From: an uncultured Pelagibacteraceae bacterium
GTDB taxonomy: Bacteria > Pseudomonadota > Alphaproteobacteria > Pelagibacterales > Pelagibacteraceae
Direction of reading: 5' to 3'
DNA: 64,000 nt
NCBI GenBank assembly: GCA_902571925.1
Contig: CACGDW010000002.1
Coordinates: 62,001-126,000 of the forward strand
The notes below the pieces were generated by a model. That model worked only from the letters and a program-made list of their open reading frames with translations. It did not search any database and was not told the DNA's origin. This document shows positions 21,251 through 30,354 of the stretch, in pieces; within the stretch, counting starts at the first letter, position 1; every line of letters starts with the position of its first letter. A program made the position numbers and the translations under genes.

Positions 21251-21983
21251 ATACCAAATATTAATAGAATATGCTGGAAGTAATTTTAGAGGTTGGCAGG
21301 TTCAAAAAAAAGGTAAAACAGTTCAAGGTTTGATCCAAGAAAAAATTTCAAAACTTTTAAAAAAAAAGATATTAATATATGGAGCTGGAAGACTTGATAG
21401 TGGAGTTCATGCTATAGAACAATCAGCTCACTTTGATCATAATATTGAAATAAAAAAAAAAGATAAATTTATTAAATCTTTAAATCATTTTTTGAGAAAA
21501 GAAAATGTTACAATCCTGGCAATAAAAAAAAAGAACATTAATTTTCATGCAAGATTTTCTGCTAAATTAAGAATTTACAATTATATCATTATTAATCGTT
21601 TAAGTGAGCCTGCTTTAGAAAAGAATAGATGCTGGCATATTATCAAGAAACTCAACTTACATATAATGAAAAAAGGTGCTAAAAAATTAATTGGAACTAA
21701 TGATTTTTCTACTTTTAGGGCTTCAAGCTGTAGAGCAAAAAGTCCCATAAAGACTATGAAGTTAGTTAAAATAAAGTCTTTAAAAAATAGAATTGAAATA
21801 GAATTTAGGTCTCAATCATTTTTGCAACATCAAGTGCGTTCTATGGTTGGATGCTTAAAGTATTTAGGTGAAAAAAAATGGTCTTTAAAAAGATTTGAGA
21901 GTGTTATGAAGTCAAGACAAAGATCTTTATGTGCTCCATTAGCTCCACCAGAAGGACTTTATTTATCAAAAATTATTTATTAG
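21243..21983 (+). CDS. truA: tRNA pseudouridine(38-40) synthase TruA
   Basis: 246 residues. The catalytic Asp lies in GAGRLDSGVHA (family usually GRTDAGVHA, so Thr is replaced by Leu but the Asp is kept). Other family stretches are RYQILIEYAGSNFRGWQ at the start, FHARFSAKLRIYNYII and FLQHQVRSMVG. It modifies U38-U40 in tRNA anticodon stems. Starts 8 bases inside fmt and converges on the SET-domain gene, overlapping its end by 11 bases. Confidence 0.95.
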   Translation: MPRYQILIEYAGSNFRGWQVQKKGKTVQGLIQEKISKLLKKKILIYGAGRLDSGVHAIEQSAHFDHNIEIKKKDKFIKSLNHFLRKENVTILAIKKKNINFHARFSAKLRIYNYIIINRLSEPALEKNRCWHIIKKLNLHIMKKGAKKLIGTNDFSTFRASSCRAKSPIKTMKLVKIKSLKNRIEIEFRSQSFLQHQVRSMVGCLKYLGEKKWSLKRFESVMKSRQRSLCAPLAPPEGLYLSKIIY

Positions 21984-22452
21984 TTCTTTTGTTACTCATG
22001 GCAAATTTTTTATGAATTCGCCACCTAGACTCTTCCCTTACTATATACCCACAGCAATTTTTAGCTCGACATTTACAAGGAAATTGTCTGTAGTCTTTAT
22101 CAAAACCAAATCCATAATCACAAGTAAACTCTTCCCCTTTTTTTATATCCTTTATAGCCTTTATCCATATCTTTAAACCTTTACCATCGTATTGAGAATT
22201 AGGATCACAACTATGATTTATTAGTCCTGCTGTATTCCAGGCAAAGTCCCCATCAAGTGTATATTTCTTATTTAAAGTAAATAAATATATTGGTTTATCG
22301 TTATTATATTTATCAGACTCGTCAACTTGTTTATTTGTAATTATTTTTCCTATATAATTAATAATTTTTGTTCCTTCTTTGATATCTTTTGTTGCATAAA
22401 GACCTCGACCCTTATTATCAATTTTAGACTTTTTAATTCTGTATAATTTCAT
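21973..22452 (-). CDS. SET-domain protein (putative lysine methyltransferase)
   Basis: 159-residue compact SET domain. Visible parts are the opening GRGLYATKDIKEGTKIINYIG, the cofactor/active-site motif LINHSCDPN (about residues 78-86), GEEFTCDYGFGF, and a cysteine-rich post-SET region CKCRAKNCCG that would bind zinc with a Cys from SCDPN. Bacterial SET proteins methylate lysines of ribosomal, histone-like or other proteins; the substrate is not evident. It sits directly downstream of an HDAC-family gene on the same strand, 30 bases apart, hinting at a shared protein-lysine modification role. Confidence 0.85.
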   Translation of the reverse strand: MKLYRIKKSKIDNKGRGLYATKDIKEGTKIINYIGKIITNKQVDESDKYNNDKPIYLFTLNKKYTLDGDFAWNTAGLINHSCDPNSQYDGKGLKIWIKAIKDIKKGEEFTCDYGFGFDKDYRQFPCKCRAKNCCGYIVREESRWRIHKKFAMSNKRTNK

Positions 22453-22482
22453 GTGGATTATTTATAATTAACTAGATGTTTA

Positions 22483-23412
22483 TCAATTAAATTCTAACAA
22501 TGCATCAACGTGTCTCTTAGTACTATCCTGAAGTGCTTGTAGATCATATCCACCCTCAAGAATAGAAATCACTTTACCATTACAAAAATTTTTAGAGGCC
22601 TCCAGTATTCTTTTTGTGATAGTATAAAAATCCTCTGTTTCAAGTTGAAATTGTGCAAGTGGATCTCTTACATGAGAGTCAAAACCAGCACTAACAAGAA
22701 CAAATTCTGGTTTAAATTCTTTAAGCTTTTTTAAAGCATGTTCAAAAGCACTCAAGTACTCTTCTGAATTTGTACCAGCTGGCAAGGGTATATTAAGAAT
22801 ATTATTAAACTTTCCCTTTTCATATTCAGCACCAGATCCTGGATAATAAGGGTATTGATGTGTTGATATAAATAAAACGTTTTCATTTTCGTAGAATATG
22901 TCTTGTGTTCCATTTCCATGATGAACATCAAAGTCTACTATAGCAACTTTCTTATATTTGTACTTATTTAATAAATACTTTGCACCAATCGCAATATTAT
23001 TTAAAATACAGAAACCGGCTGCTTTATTTTGATTACAATGATGACCCGGAGGGCGAACATTGCAGAAGGCATTTTTAAATTCTTTATTTTGAACACCATC
23101 TATCGCTGTGATAATTGATGCTGCTGCATCGAATGTTGCATTTTTACTTCCTGGTGAAATAATCGTATCACCATCTAGTGAAGAAAAACCTTTAGTTGGA
23201 ATAGAATTTTTTATCAAATTAATATATTTAGTATCATGAACATCTTTAATTATTTCATCAGAGATGATTGATGGTTTTTTCCATAAAATATTTTTATTAT
23301 TAAATTTCTTTAAGTTTTCAATAATTACAGTAACTCTAGCTATTTGTTCGGGGTGTCCAGGTCCTGTATCATGATTTTGGAAAGTATCAGAGCTTATTAG
23401 TCCAGTTTTCAC
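22483..23412 (-). CDS. Histone deacetylase family protein (class II-like)
   Basis: 309-residue zinc amidohydrolase. The catalytic motifs are NVRPPGHHC (tandem His), AIVDFDVHHGNGTQDIF (zinc ligands Asp and His), LVSAGFDSHVRDPLA (third zinc ligand Asp) and LEGGYD. Bacterial members remove acetyl groups from proteins, polyamines or acetoin-like substrates. There are no histones in such cells, so the substrate is open. It overlaps dapE by 4 bases and precedes the SET-domain gene. Confidence 0.9.
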   Translation of the reverse strand: MKTGLISSDTFQNHDTGPGHPEQIARVTVIIENLKKFNNKNILWKKPSIISDEIIKDVHDTKYINLIKNSIPTKGFSSLDGDTIISPGSKNATFDAAASIITAIDGVQNKEFKNAFCNVRPPGHHCNQNKAAGFCILNNIAIGAKYLLNKYKYKKVAIVDFDVHHGNGTQDIFYENENVLFISTHQYPYYPGSGAEYEKGKFNNILNIPLPAGTNSEEYLSAFEHALKKLKEFKPEFVLVSAGFDSHVRDPLAQFQLETEDFYTITKRILEASKNFCNGKVISILEGGYDLQALQDSTKRHVDALLEFN

Positions 23413-24566
23413 TTAAAGTATTTTTCTAAAATGTTCTCATAAATTTTCGTAAGTTTTTTTAAATCTTTTATAGATACAGCTTCATCAATTTTATGCATAG
23501 TTTTTCCTACTAGTCCAAATTCTAGACATGGAGAAATTTTTTTTATAAATCGAGCATCTGAAGTTCCTCCAGTCGTAGAAAGTTTTGGTTTGATTTTTGT
23601 AATCTTTTTTATGATATCTTGAATCATGTAAGTTACATCATTAGGCTTTGTTAAAAAAGCTTCACCCGAAACTTTATACTCAATTTTGAATTTAGATCTA
23701 TTTTTCTTAGTTATTCTATTAAAAATCTTATTTAGTTTTCTTTTTATTGAGCTTGATGAGTGTTTGTTATTAAATCTAATATTAAAAGAAGCTTCTGCTG
23801 TCTTAGGAATAACATTATCAGCATTATTGTTCATATTAATCCTTGTGATCTCTAAATTAGTTGGTTGAAAATTTTTTGTTCCTTTATCAAATTCAATACT
23901 TTTAATTTCATTTAAAATTTTTATAATTGTCGTACAAGGGTTATTGGCTCTGTGGGGATAAGCAACATGACCTTGAACACCATTAATAATAAGTTTTCCA
24001 GTCAAACTGCCTCTTCGACCTATTTTGATCATTTCACCTAATTTATTTGGATTTGTTGGCTCTCCAACTAAACAAAAATTAATTTTTTCTTTTTTCTTTT
24101 TTAGATAATCAACAACTTTTTTAGTTCCGTTAACAGCATCTCCCTCTTCATCTCCTGTTATCAATAAACTTATTGATCCATTAAAATTATCATTTTTATT
24201 TAGAAAGGAACTCATTGCTGAAACAAAAGCTGCAATTGAGCTTTTCATATCATTAGCACCCCGTCCAATTAAATAACCTTTTTTAATTAAAGGTTTAAAG
24301 GGATTTATTGTCCAATCTCTGATATTACCTGGAGGAACAACATCTAAATGTCCAGCGTAACAAAAATTGGGACTTTTATTTCCTATTTTTGCGTATAAAT
24401 TTTTTACAGGTTTGTAATTTTTTTCTTTAAATTCGATAATTTTTGTTTTGCATCCTAATTTTTTAAGTTTTTTTTCTAAAAACTTCATGACTCCAGCATC
24501 AACAGGAGTTACAGAAGGAAATTTGATTAGCTCTTTTGCTAATTTTACTTCATTAAAAATTTTCAT
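23409..24566 (-). CDS. dapE: Succinyl-diaminopimelate desuccinylase
   Basis: 385-residue M20-family metallohydrolase converting N-succinyl-LL-DAP to LL-DAP in lysine/peptidoglycan synthesis. Metal-binding motifs are AGHLDVVPPG (HxD), GRGANDMKSSIAAF (bridging Asp), ITGDEEGDAVNGT (Glu-Glu) and the late TTGGTSDARF. Substrate specificity follows from the directly upstream dapD (5-base gap). Length is normal. Confidence 0.95.
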   Translation of the reverse strand: MKIFNEVKLAKELIKFPSVTPVDAGVMKFLEKKLKKLGCKTKIIEFKEKNYKPVKNLYAKIGNKSPNFCYAGHLDVVPPGNIRDWTINPFKPLIKKGYLIGRGANDMKSSIAAFVSAMSSFLNKNDNFNGSISLLITGDEEGDAVNGTKKVVDYLKKKKEKINFCLVGEPTNPNKLGEMIKIGRRGSLTGKLIINGVQGHVAYPHRANNPCTTIIKILNEIKSIEFDKGTKNFQPTNLEITRINMNNNADNVIPKTAEASFNIRFNNKHSSSSIKRKLNKIFNRITKKNRSKFKIEYKVSGEAFLTKPNDVTYMIQDIIKKITKIKPKLSTTGGTSDARFIKKISPCLEFGLVGKTMHKIDEAVSIKDLKKLTKIYENILEKYFK

Positions 24567-24571
24567 GAATC

Positions 24572-25402
24572 TTATTCTCTTAAAAGATCATTAACTGATG
24601 TTTTTGATCTTGTTTTCTCATCAACTTGTTTAATTATTACCGCACAATATAAAGATGGTGCTGATGGATTATTTTTATCTGGTAATGAACCAGGTACTAC
24701 AACTGAGTAAGGTGGTATCTTTCCATAATAAACTTCACCAGTTTTTCGATTCACAATTTTTGTTGATTGACCAATATATATACCCATACTTAAAACTGAA
24801 CCTTCACCTACTATTACTCCTTCCACAACCTCAGACATTGCACCCAAAAAAACATTGTCTTCTATAATAGTTGGAAGCGCTTGAGCGGGTTCTAAAACTC
24901 CACCAACTCCACTTCCTGCTGAAATATGACAATTTTTACCTATCTGACAACAACTCCCAGCTCTTGCGAACGTGTCTATCATCGTGCCTTCGTCGATATA
25001 GGCACCAATGTTTACATAGCACGGCATAAGAACAGCATTTTTACCAACAAACGAACCTTTTCTTACTGGTGAGTTTGGAACCATTCTAAATCCAGCTTTT
25101 TCATGATCTTTTTTAGACCACCCAGCAGTTTTACCTTTTAATAAATGAGATTTGTCGTACCAGCTACTATAAGGCCCATTTAAATTTTCCATCGGATAAA
25201 TTCTGAAACTCAACATAATTGCTTTTTTTAGATATTGGTGTGTAACCCATTTCCCATTAATTTTTTCAGCAACTCTTGATTTTCCACTATCTAAATCGCT
25301 AATAACTTGATTTATAGCATCTTTAAAAGTTTGATCAGAATTTTGATTTACCTGATCTTTTTTTTCCCAAGCTTCATTGATGATATTTTCTAAATTACTC
25401 AT
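24572..25402 (-). CDS. dapD: Tetrahydrodipicolinate N-succinyltransferase
   Basis: 276-residue trimeric left-handed beta-helix enzyme using succinyl-CoA. Hexapeptide repeats run through [20 protein letters not shown] and [15 protein letters not shown]; the conserved [14 protein letters not shown] segment precedes them. With dapE it forms the succinylase branch of lysine synthesis. It lies 12 bases after the HAD hydrolase gene in a minus-strand operon argB-HAD-dapD-dapE-HDAC-SET. Confidence 0.96.
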   Translation of the reverse strand: MSNLENIINEAWEKKDQVNQNSDQTFKDAINQVISDLDSGKSRVAEKINGKWVTHQYLKKAIMLSFRIYPMENLNGPYSSWYDKSHLLKGKTAGWSKKDHEKAGFRMVPNSPVRKGSFVGKNAVLMPCYVNIGAYIDEGTMIDTFARAGSCCQIGKNCHISAGSGVGGVLEPAQALPTIIEDNVFLGAMSEVVEGVIVGEGSVLSMGIYIGQSTKIVNRKTGEVYYGKIPPYSVVVPGSLPDKNNPSAPSLYCAVIIKQVDEKTRSKTSVNDLLRE

Positions 25403-25414
25403 TATTTTTTTGAT

Positions 25415-26086
25415 TTAATTGTTTCTTAATACATTAATTTTTTGAAGAAAAGAAGGCAAGTTATTAATCTTATAATCAATGTATGGCTTGTCAGCATCTT
25501 TTTTTGCAAAAGTTTCATCATTTTCAAGCCAACAAGTTTTCATTCCTAAATTTTTAGCTTGTTCAAGATTATGGGCAATATCTTCAATCAATATTGATTT
25601 ATTTGGATCTAATTTAAATTTTTGTATAAGTTTTTTGTAGGGCTCAATTCTTGGCTTAGGTAGAAAATTGGCATCAGTAATATCAAAAGCTCCATCGAAT
25701 AAATCATCTATACCTAATTGATTTGTTACATTTCTAATATGAGCATGAGATCCATTTGAAAATATATATTTTTTTTCTTTAATCTTAATTAATTCATCTC
25801 TTAATAATTTATCTTTTGGAAGCCACGATATGTCTATATCGTGTACAAATTCTAAAAATTCATTTGGATCAATATTTTTTTTTTGCATTAATCCTGATAA
25901 TGTTGTTCCATATTCATAAAAATATTCTTTTTGGATTTTTTTTGCCTCAATAATATCAATTTTTAATTTTTCTGAAATAAAAGAGGACATTCTTTTATCA
26001 ACTTCAGAAAATACCTTTGTTTGTCCACTATAAAGAGTATTATCTAAATCAAATATCCAATATTTTATCTCAGTTAATTCTTTCAT
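25415..26086 (-). CDS. HAD-superfamily hydrolase (pyrimidine 5'-nucleotidase-like)
   Basis: 223 residues. HAD motif I is IFDLDNTLYSG (nucleophile Asp near residue 13), motif II is FSNGSHAHIRN, motif III Lys in LPKPRIEPYKK, and motif IV ILIEDIAHNLEQAK. The DLDNTLY form and the alpha-helical cap resemble the Sdt1/Phm8 pyrimidine 5'-nucleotidase branch. It is embedded between argB (4-base overlap) and dapD, a common alphaproteobacterial arrangement; the physiological substrate is uncertain. Confidence 0.82.
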   Translation of the reverse strand: MKELTEIKYWIFDLDNTLYSGQTKVFSEVDKRMSSFISEKLKIDIIEAKKIQKEYFYEYGTTLSGLMQKKNIDPNEFLEFVHDIDISWLPKDKLLRDELIKIKEKKYIFSNGSHAHIRNVTNQLGIDDLFDGAFDITDANFLPKPRIEPYKKLIQKFKLDPNKSILIEDIAHNLEQAKNLGMKTCWLENDETFAKKDADKPYIDYKINNLPSFLQKINVLRNN

Positions 26087-26931
26087 TTTCTTATCAATGT
26101 TCCTGAACCTTTATCTGAAAATATTTCAAATAATATTGAGTGTTTTTCTCTACCGTCTATAATTCCAACAGCAGTAACACCGTTATTTACAGCATCTAGG
26201 CAAGTATTAATTTTTGGTATCATCCCTTCAGTGATAGTCCCATTTTTAATCATTTCTAAAATTTCTGATGATGAAATTTCTTCTATAAGTTTTTTTTCTT
26301 TATCAAGAACACCTCTAACGTTTGTCATTAAAAGCAACCTTCTAGATTTCAATGATTTTGCTATTGCTCCCGCTGCAGTATCTCCGTTTATGTTATATGT
26401 CTGCTTTTTTTTCCCTAAACCCAAGGGGGATATTATTGGAATTATATTCTTTTCAATAATTCTTTTTATAATATCTATATCTATCTTGTTTGGAATTCCA
26501 ACAAATCCAAGCTCTTCTTCCTCAGGGTTAACTTCAATAATATTATTTTTTTGTGTGTGAATTGAGATAGCTTGAGTTCCAATTTTATTTAAAGACGATA
26601 CGATATCATCATTAAAATCAATTAAAACTTTCTCCACAATTTTAATAATTTTTTCGTCAGTTATTCTTAATCCTCTTAAAAATTTTGACTCAATGTTAGA
26701 CTTGTCTAGTTCTCTTTTTATTCTTGGACCACCACCGTGAATAACTACAACAGAAAGTCCTATTTTATTTAGCAAGTTTAAATCTGAAATGAAATTGTTG
26801 AATATCTCTCTGTCTATAAAAACATTTCCCCCATATTTGATTACAATTAACTCATTTTTGTATTTTTCAATATATTTAGTTACCTCATTTATTGGAGGCC
26901 CACTTTTGGGTAATATTTTTTCTAAATCCAT
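26083..26931 (-). CDS. argB: Acetylglutamate kinase
   Basis: 282-residue amino-acid kinase phosphorylating N-acetylglutamate in arginine synthesis. Motifs are VIKYGGNVF (canonical KYGGNAM, with Val for Ala), VVIHGGGPRIK, NINGDTAAGAIA and GMIPKINTCLDAV. Close to the N-terminus of yidC's 3' end (28 bases). In many alphaproteobacteria engB lies between yidC and argB; it is absent here. Confidence 0.95.
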   Translation of the reverse strand: MDLEKILPKSGPPINEVTKYIEKYKNELIVIKYGGNVFIDREIFNNFISDLNLLNKIGLSVVVIHGGGPRIKRELDKSNIESKFLRGLRITDEKIIKIVEKVLIDFNDDIVSSLNKIGTQAISIHTQKNNIIEVNPEEEELGFVGIPNKIDIDIIKRIIEKNIIPIISPLGLGKKKQTYNINGDTAAGAIAKSLKSRRLLLMTNVRGVLDKEKKLIEEISSSEILEMIKNGTITEGMIPKINTCLDAVNNGVTAVGIIDGREKHSILFEIFSDKGSGTLIRK

Positions 26932-26959
26932 TAATCTATTTTTAAATGATAAAAAAACA

Positions 26960-28639
26960 TTAAGTAATAGTTTTAACTGTTGTTCTCTTCATGATAAATA
27001 TTTGTTGAGCCATAGTTAAAATATTATTTATAGTCCAATAAATCACAAGTCCACTAGGGAAGGGTGCCAATATCACAGTTAAAAAAAGTGGAAAAAACAT
27101 AAATATTTTTGCTTGCATTGCATCAGTAGGTGCTGGATTAAGTTTTTGCTGGACCCACATCGAAACTCCCATTGCTATAGGCCAAGCTCCAATTACAAGA
27201 AAAGAGGGAACATCGTACGGAAGCAAACCAAATAGATTAAATAAACTAGTAGGATCTCGCTCACTAAGATCTTGTATCCAACCAAAGAATGGCATTTGTC
27301 TCATTTCAATTGTTACAAATAAAACTTTATATAAAGCAAAGAAAACAGGAATTTGAACTAGTATAGGAAGACAACCTGACATTGGGTTTACTTTCTCTTT
27401 TTTGTACAGAGCCATCATCTCTTGTTGTAATTTCATCTTATCATTTTTATGAAGCTCCTTTAGTCTTACCATTTCAGGTTGAAGAGCCTTCATCTTTGCC
27501 ATACTTCTAAATGAAAAGTTAGCTAGGGGAAAAAAAGCTAGTCTAATACAAATTGTAATAGCTATAATCGCTAAGCCATAATTTCCCAACAATTTAAAAA
27601 AGTAATCAATCCCAAAAAAAAGAGGTTTAGTTATAAAATATAAAAAACCCCAATCTATTACCAAGTCAAATTTATCAATATTTAATGATTTAGCGTAACC
27701 ATCAATAATATCTACTCTTTTGGCAGCAACAATAATTTGTAATTTTTCCTCAATTTTGCTTTGACCTTTTAATTCTAACGGTTCAGTGGCTATAAAATTT
27801 GCCCTAAATTTTTTTTTATAATCAAAGGTAGTTTTAAACTCCTTTTGTTTTGGTGGTATTAATGAGGTAATCCAATATTTATCTCCGATACCCAACCAAC
27901 CTTTTTCTGATACTCTCGAAAATTTTTTCTCTTGGATATCATCATAATCCTCCTCAATTAATTCATCATCCAATGTTGCAATTAAACCTTCATGAAGAAT
28001 ATAAAAATTTGATATTTCGGGGATCTTATTTCTTATGATTTGACCGTAAGAATAAAAATCATATTCATTATCTGTTGAATTAATTACTCTTTGTTTAATA
28101 GTAAATAAATATTTATCATCTATGGATATTTCTTTTTCAAATGTAATACCTTGTCTGTTAGCCCAAGAAAGTTTTACAGGAGACTGTTCAGTTAATTTGT
28201 TATTACCTAGCACTGACCAAATAGATTCTGAATTAGGAATCTCGATATTTTTGTCTGAGGTAACAAAGCCACTTTCTATAAAATATCCATTCTCAATATC
28301 TCTTGGACCTAAGAGTGTGACTTTTTCATTATTTTCTAAAGAGGTGTTGTAATTTTTAAATGTTAGATCATCTATTGCAGCTCCTTTTAAAGATATTGAT
28401 CCAATAACACTTTCATTTTCAAATTGAATTCTTTTACTTTGACTTAAAGCATCATTTCTTGAAAGTTGTACCAATGTCTCTTTTTGATCCAAAATAGGCG
28501 TGTCAGTACTTTGTTCTGTTTTAGTTTTTTCTGATAAATTTTTATTTACTGTTGTTTTTTCAGGAATAAAGAAAAGCGAATAAAGAACGATTACCGCTGA
28601 CGATAAGGCAATTGCTGCAATTACATTTTTAGTATCCAT
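26960..28639 (-). CDS. yidC: Membrane protein insertase YidC
   Basis: 559 residues. One N-terminal membrane segment (about 7-24) is followed by a large periplasmic domain (to about residue 330) and then the conserved Oxa1-type core with five membrane segments: YGLAIIAITICIRLAFFPLA with the conserved core Arg, the cytoplasmic helical hairpin (MKALQPEMVRLKELH), and MSGCLPILVQIPVFFALYKVL. It inserts inner-membrane proteins alone or with SecYEG. Shares one base with yidD in the rpmH-rnpA-yidD-yidC operon. Confidence 0.96.
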   Translation of the reverse strand: MDTKNVIAAIALSSAVIVLYSLFFIPEKTTVNKNLSEKTKTEQSTDTPILDQKETLVQLSRNDALSQSKRIQFENESVIGSISLKGAAIDDLTFKNYNTSLENNEKVTLLGPRDIENGYFIESGFVTSDKNIEIPNSESIWSVLGNNKLTEQSPVKLSWANRQGITFEKEISIDDKYLFTIKQRVINSTDNEYDFYSYGQIIRNKIPEISNFYILHEGLIATLDDELIEEDYDDIQEKKFSRVSEKGWLGIGDKYWITSLIPPKQKEFKTTFDYKKKFRANFIATEPLELKGQSKIEEKLQIIVAAKRVDIIDGYAKSLNIDKFDLVIDWGFLYFITKPLFFGIDYFFKLLGNYGLAIIAITICIRLAFFPLANFSFRSMAKMKALQPEMVRLKELHKNDKMKLQQEMMALYKKEKVNPMSGCLPILVQIPVFFALYKVLFVTIEMRQMPFFGWIQDLSERDPTSLFNLFGLLPYDVPSFLVIGAWPIAMGVSMWVQQKLNPAPTDAMQAKIFMFFPLFLTVILAPFPSGLVIYWTINNILTMAQQIFIMKRTTVKTIT

Positions 28640-28890
28640 TATTTTTTAGCCTTTATATCTTTGCAAACTGGATCAAACCCCTCACCGCCTCCCAAAAATT
28701 TAATTGGATGACAAGAAAAAATTCTTTTTAAGCTCATATAAGAACCTTTAAATAGACCATACGATTTTAAGGCCTCTATACAGTAATCAGAGCATGTAGG
28801 CAAATATCTACAAGAATTCCCAAGCAAAGGACTAATTAAAAATTTATATCCCTTAATGAGTTTAATTAATATTTTAATGATAATTTTCAT
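28639..28890 (-). CDS. yidD: Membrane protein insertion efficiency factor YidD
   Basis: 83 residues with the YidD signature GYKFLISPLLGNSCRYLPTC and CSDYCIEALKSYG, then FSCHPI. The amphipathic N-terminal helix is basic. YidD is a peripheral inner-membrane factor helping YidC-dependent insertion. Stop and start overlap by one base with both rnpA upstream and yidC downstream. Confidence 0.93.
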   Translation of the reverse strand: MKIIIKILIKLIKGYKFLISPLLGNSCRYLPTCSDYCIEALKSYGLFKGSYMSLKRIFSCHPIKFLGGGEGFDPVCKDIKAKK

Positions 28891-29231
28891 TATTTAATTT
28901 TTTTTAAGGTTTGAAATAAAGTTTCCTTTATATTTGTATACTCATTATTTAACATAGTTGACTTAGCAATAACAAGATATGAATAATTAAATTTCATTGA
29001 TATTTTTTTAACTGCATCATTAATTATATTTCTTAATCTTCTTTTTATTTTATTTCTTTTAACGGCATTTCCAATTTTTTTTTTTGTAACAAAACTTATA
29101 TTTAATTTTTTATCATCTTTATTACTTAAAATACCAAAGAAAACTGTTACATATTTATTTGATATTTTTTTCTTTTGAAGTAAATTTTTAAATTCTTCTT
29201 TTTTTGAAAGAGCAAGTATTTTGCTTTTCAT
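28890..29231 (-). CDS. rnpA: Ribonuclease P protein component
   Basis: 113 residues, basic. The RNR signature KRNKIKRRLRNII (about residues 58-70) and VTKKIGNAV preceding it are the conserved RNA-binding features. It supports the catalytic RNase P RNA in tRNA 5' maturation. It begins 4 bases after rpmH; overlaps yidD by one base. The sequence is divergent outside the core motif but context is decisive. Confidence 0.92.
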   Translation of the reverse strand: MKSKILALSKKEEFKNLLQKKKISNKYVTVFFGILSNKDDKKLNISFVTKKKIGNAVKRNKIKRRLRNIINDAVKKISMKFNYSYLVIAKSTMLNNEYTNIKETLFQTLKKIK

Positions 29232-29235
29232 TTTC

Positions 29236-29376
29236 TTAACCAGATACTGTTAAAGACTTTCTTCCGCGCGCTCGTCTTCTAGCTAAAAGTTTTTTTCCAC
29301 CTTTAGTTTTCATTTTTGACCTAAAACCATGTTTTCTAGCTCTTTTGATTTTAGATGGTTGATATGTTCTTTTCAT
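29236..29376 (-). CDS. rpmH: 50S ribosomal protein L34
   Basis: 46 residues, beginning [20 protein letters not shown] and continuing through [20 protein letters not shown], a textbook L34. It is too short for standard ORF length cut-offs. First gene of the rpmH-rnpA-yidD-yidC operon, with a well-formed promoter upstream (29398-29426). Confidence 0.98.
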   Translation of the reverse strand: MKRTYQPSKIKRARKHGFRSKMKTKGGKKLLARRRARGRKSLTVSG

Positions 29377-29397
29377 AAATGTGATAAAATTTCGCCC

Positions 29398-29426
29398 TTT
29401 ATAGTAATTAAATATATAAATAGCAA
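29398..29426 (-). promoter_or_regulatory. Promoter of the rpmH-rnpA-yidD-yidC operon
   Basis: On the minus strand, TTGCTA (29421-29426) and TATAAA (29398-29403) are separated by exactly 17 bases, a good housekeeping sigma-70-type promoter. Transcription would start near 29391, followed by a leader of about 15 bases before the rpmH ATG. Confidence 0.65.
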
Positions 29427-29457
29427 ATAGAAGATTTTATAAATACGATAATTAATA

Positions 29458-30180
29458 ATGGAAAAAACTAAAAAAATTAAAATATTTATAGGTTTATCTT
29501 ACTTAATTTTATTATCGGTATTTCTATTTTTATTTTTTTCAAAATTTAGTATTCAGGAAATCACATCTTATGATTTTATTAAAGAAAATAGAATATTTTT
29601 CTTAGAACTTAAAAATTCTAACTTAATTTTAGTTTCCATAATTTTTTTAATCTTCACAATATTATGGGTGTTCCCATTTTTAGGATTTGGATCTCCTATA
29701 GCTTTACTTGGTGGTTTTATCTTTGGAAAATGGATAGGAACTATTGTAGTTATTTTAGGATTAAGTTTTGGAGCAACCTTTTTATATATTTTTGGTAACT
29801 ATTTCTTAAAAGATATAATTAAAGAACGATTTTCAAAAAAATTTCAAAATCTTCAAGTAAAATTTAAAGACTCAGAATTCTTATATTTATTGGTTTATCG
29901 TTTAATTGGAGGTATTCCTTGGCAACTAAGTTGTCTTTTACCGACAATTTTTAATGTAAAGATAAGTAATTTTTATTTTGCAACATTAATAGGAATCATT
30001 CCTACAGTTTTTTTAATGGTTTCTATTGGAAATGGGTTAGAAAAAGTAATCGATCAAAATTCTGAAGTTCCACTTATCACTGACATAATTTTTTCACCAG
30101 ATATATATATTCCATTGCTAGCCTTTTTTAGTTTGATCTTTACATCAATTTTTTTAAGGAAATTATTTTATAAAAATTAG
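29458..30180 (+). CDS. VTT/TVP38 (DedA-like) family membrane protein
   Basis: 240 residues with about five to six membrane segments. The VTT core is seen in GFGSPIALLGGFIFGKWIGT and the later RLIGGIPWQLSCLLPTIFN plus GIIPTVFLMVSIGNGLE, which contain the re-entrant-loop Gly/Pro pattern of the family. Related proteins act as lipid flippases/scramblases or in membrane homeostasis. Single gene, divergent from rpmH; its stop abuts the 3' end of the minus-strand tRNA-Thr. Confidence 0.82.
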   Translation: MEKTKKIKIFIGLSYLILLSVFLFLFFSKFSIQEITSYDFIKENRIFFLELKNSNLILVSIIFLIFTILWVFPFLGFGSPIALLGGFIFGKWIGTIVVILGLSFGATFLYIFGNYFLKDIIKERFSKKFQNLQVKFKDSEFLYLLVYRLIGGIPWQLSCLLPTIFNVKISNFYFATLIGIIPTVFLMVSIGNGLEKVIDQNSEVPLITDIIFSPDIYIPLLAFFSLIFTSIFLRKLFYKN

Positions 30181-30254
30181 TGGTGCTCCCACCCTGTACT
30201 GACCAGGGAACTAGTCCTTACCAAGGACTTGTTATACCATTTAACTACAGAAGC
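30181..30254 (-). tRNA. tRNA-Thr (GGT) with an unusual T-loop
   Basis: Read on the minus strand: acceptor GCTTCTG pairs with TGGGAGC (three wobble pairs), D-arm GTTA/TAAC, anticodon arm AGTCC-TTGGTAA-GGACT giving anticodon GGT, and encoded CCA. The T-stem CCCTG/CAGGG encloses GTCAGTA instead of the usual TTCRANN, so both T54 and A58, which normally form the reverse-Hoogsteen pair, are replaced (G54, G58). The variable loop is 4 nt. It immediately abuts the stop codon of the VTT gene on the other strand. Confidence 0.85.
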
Positions 30255-30354
30255 AATAAATAGAAAATGTATTATTATTAACAATAAAGCATTTTTTTCA
30301 AATTATTGCCTTAATTTTTTTATTAATATACTCTATATCTAAATAGGAAATTTT

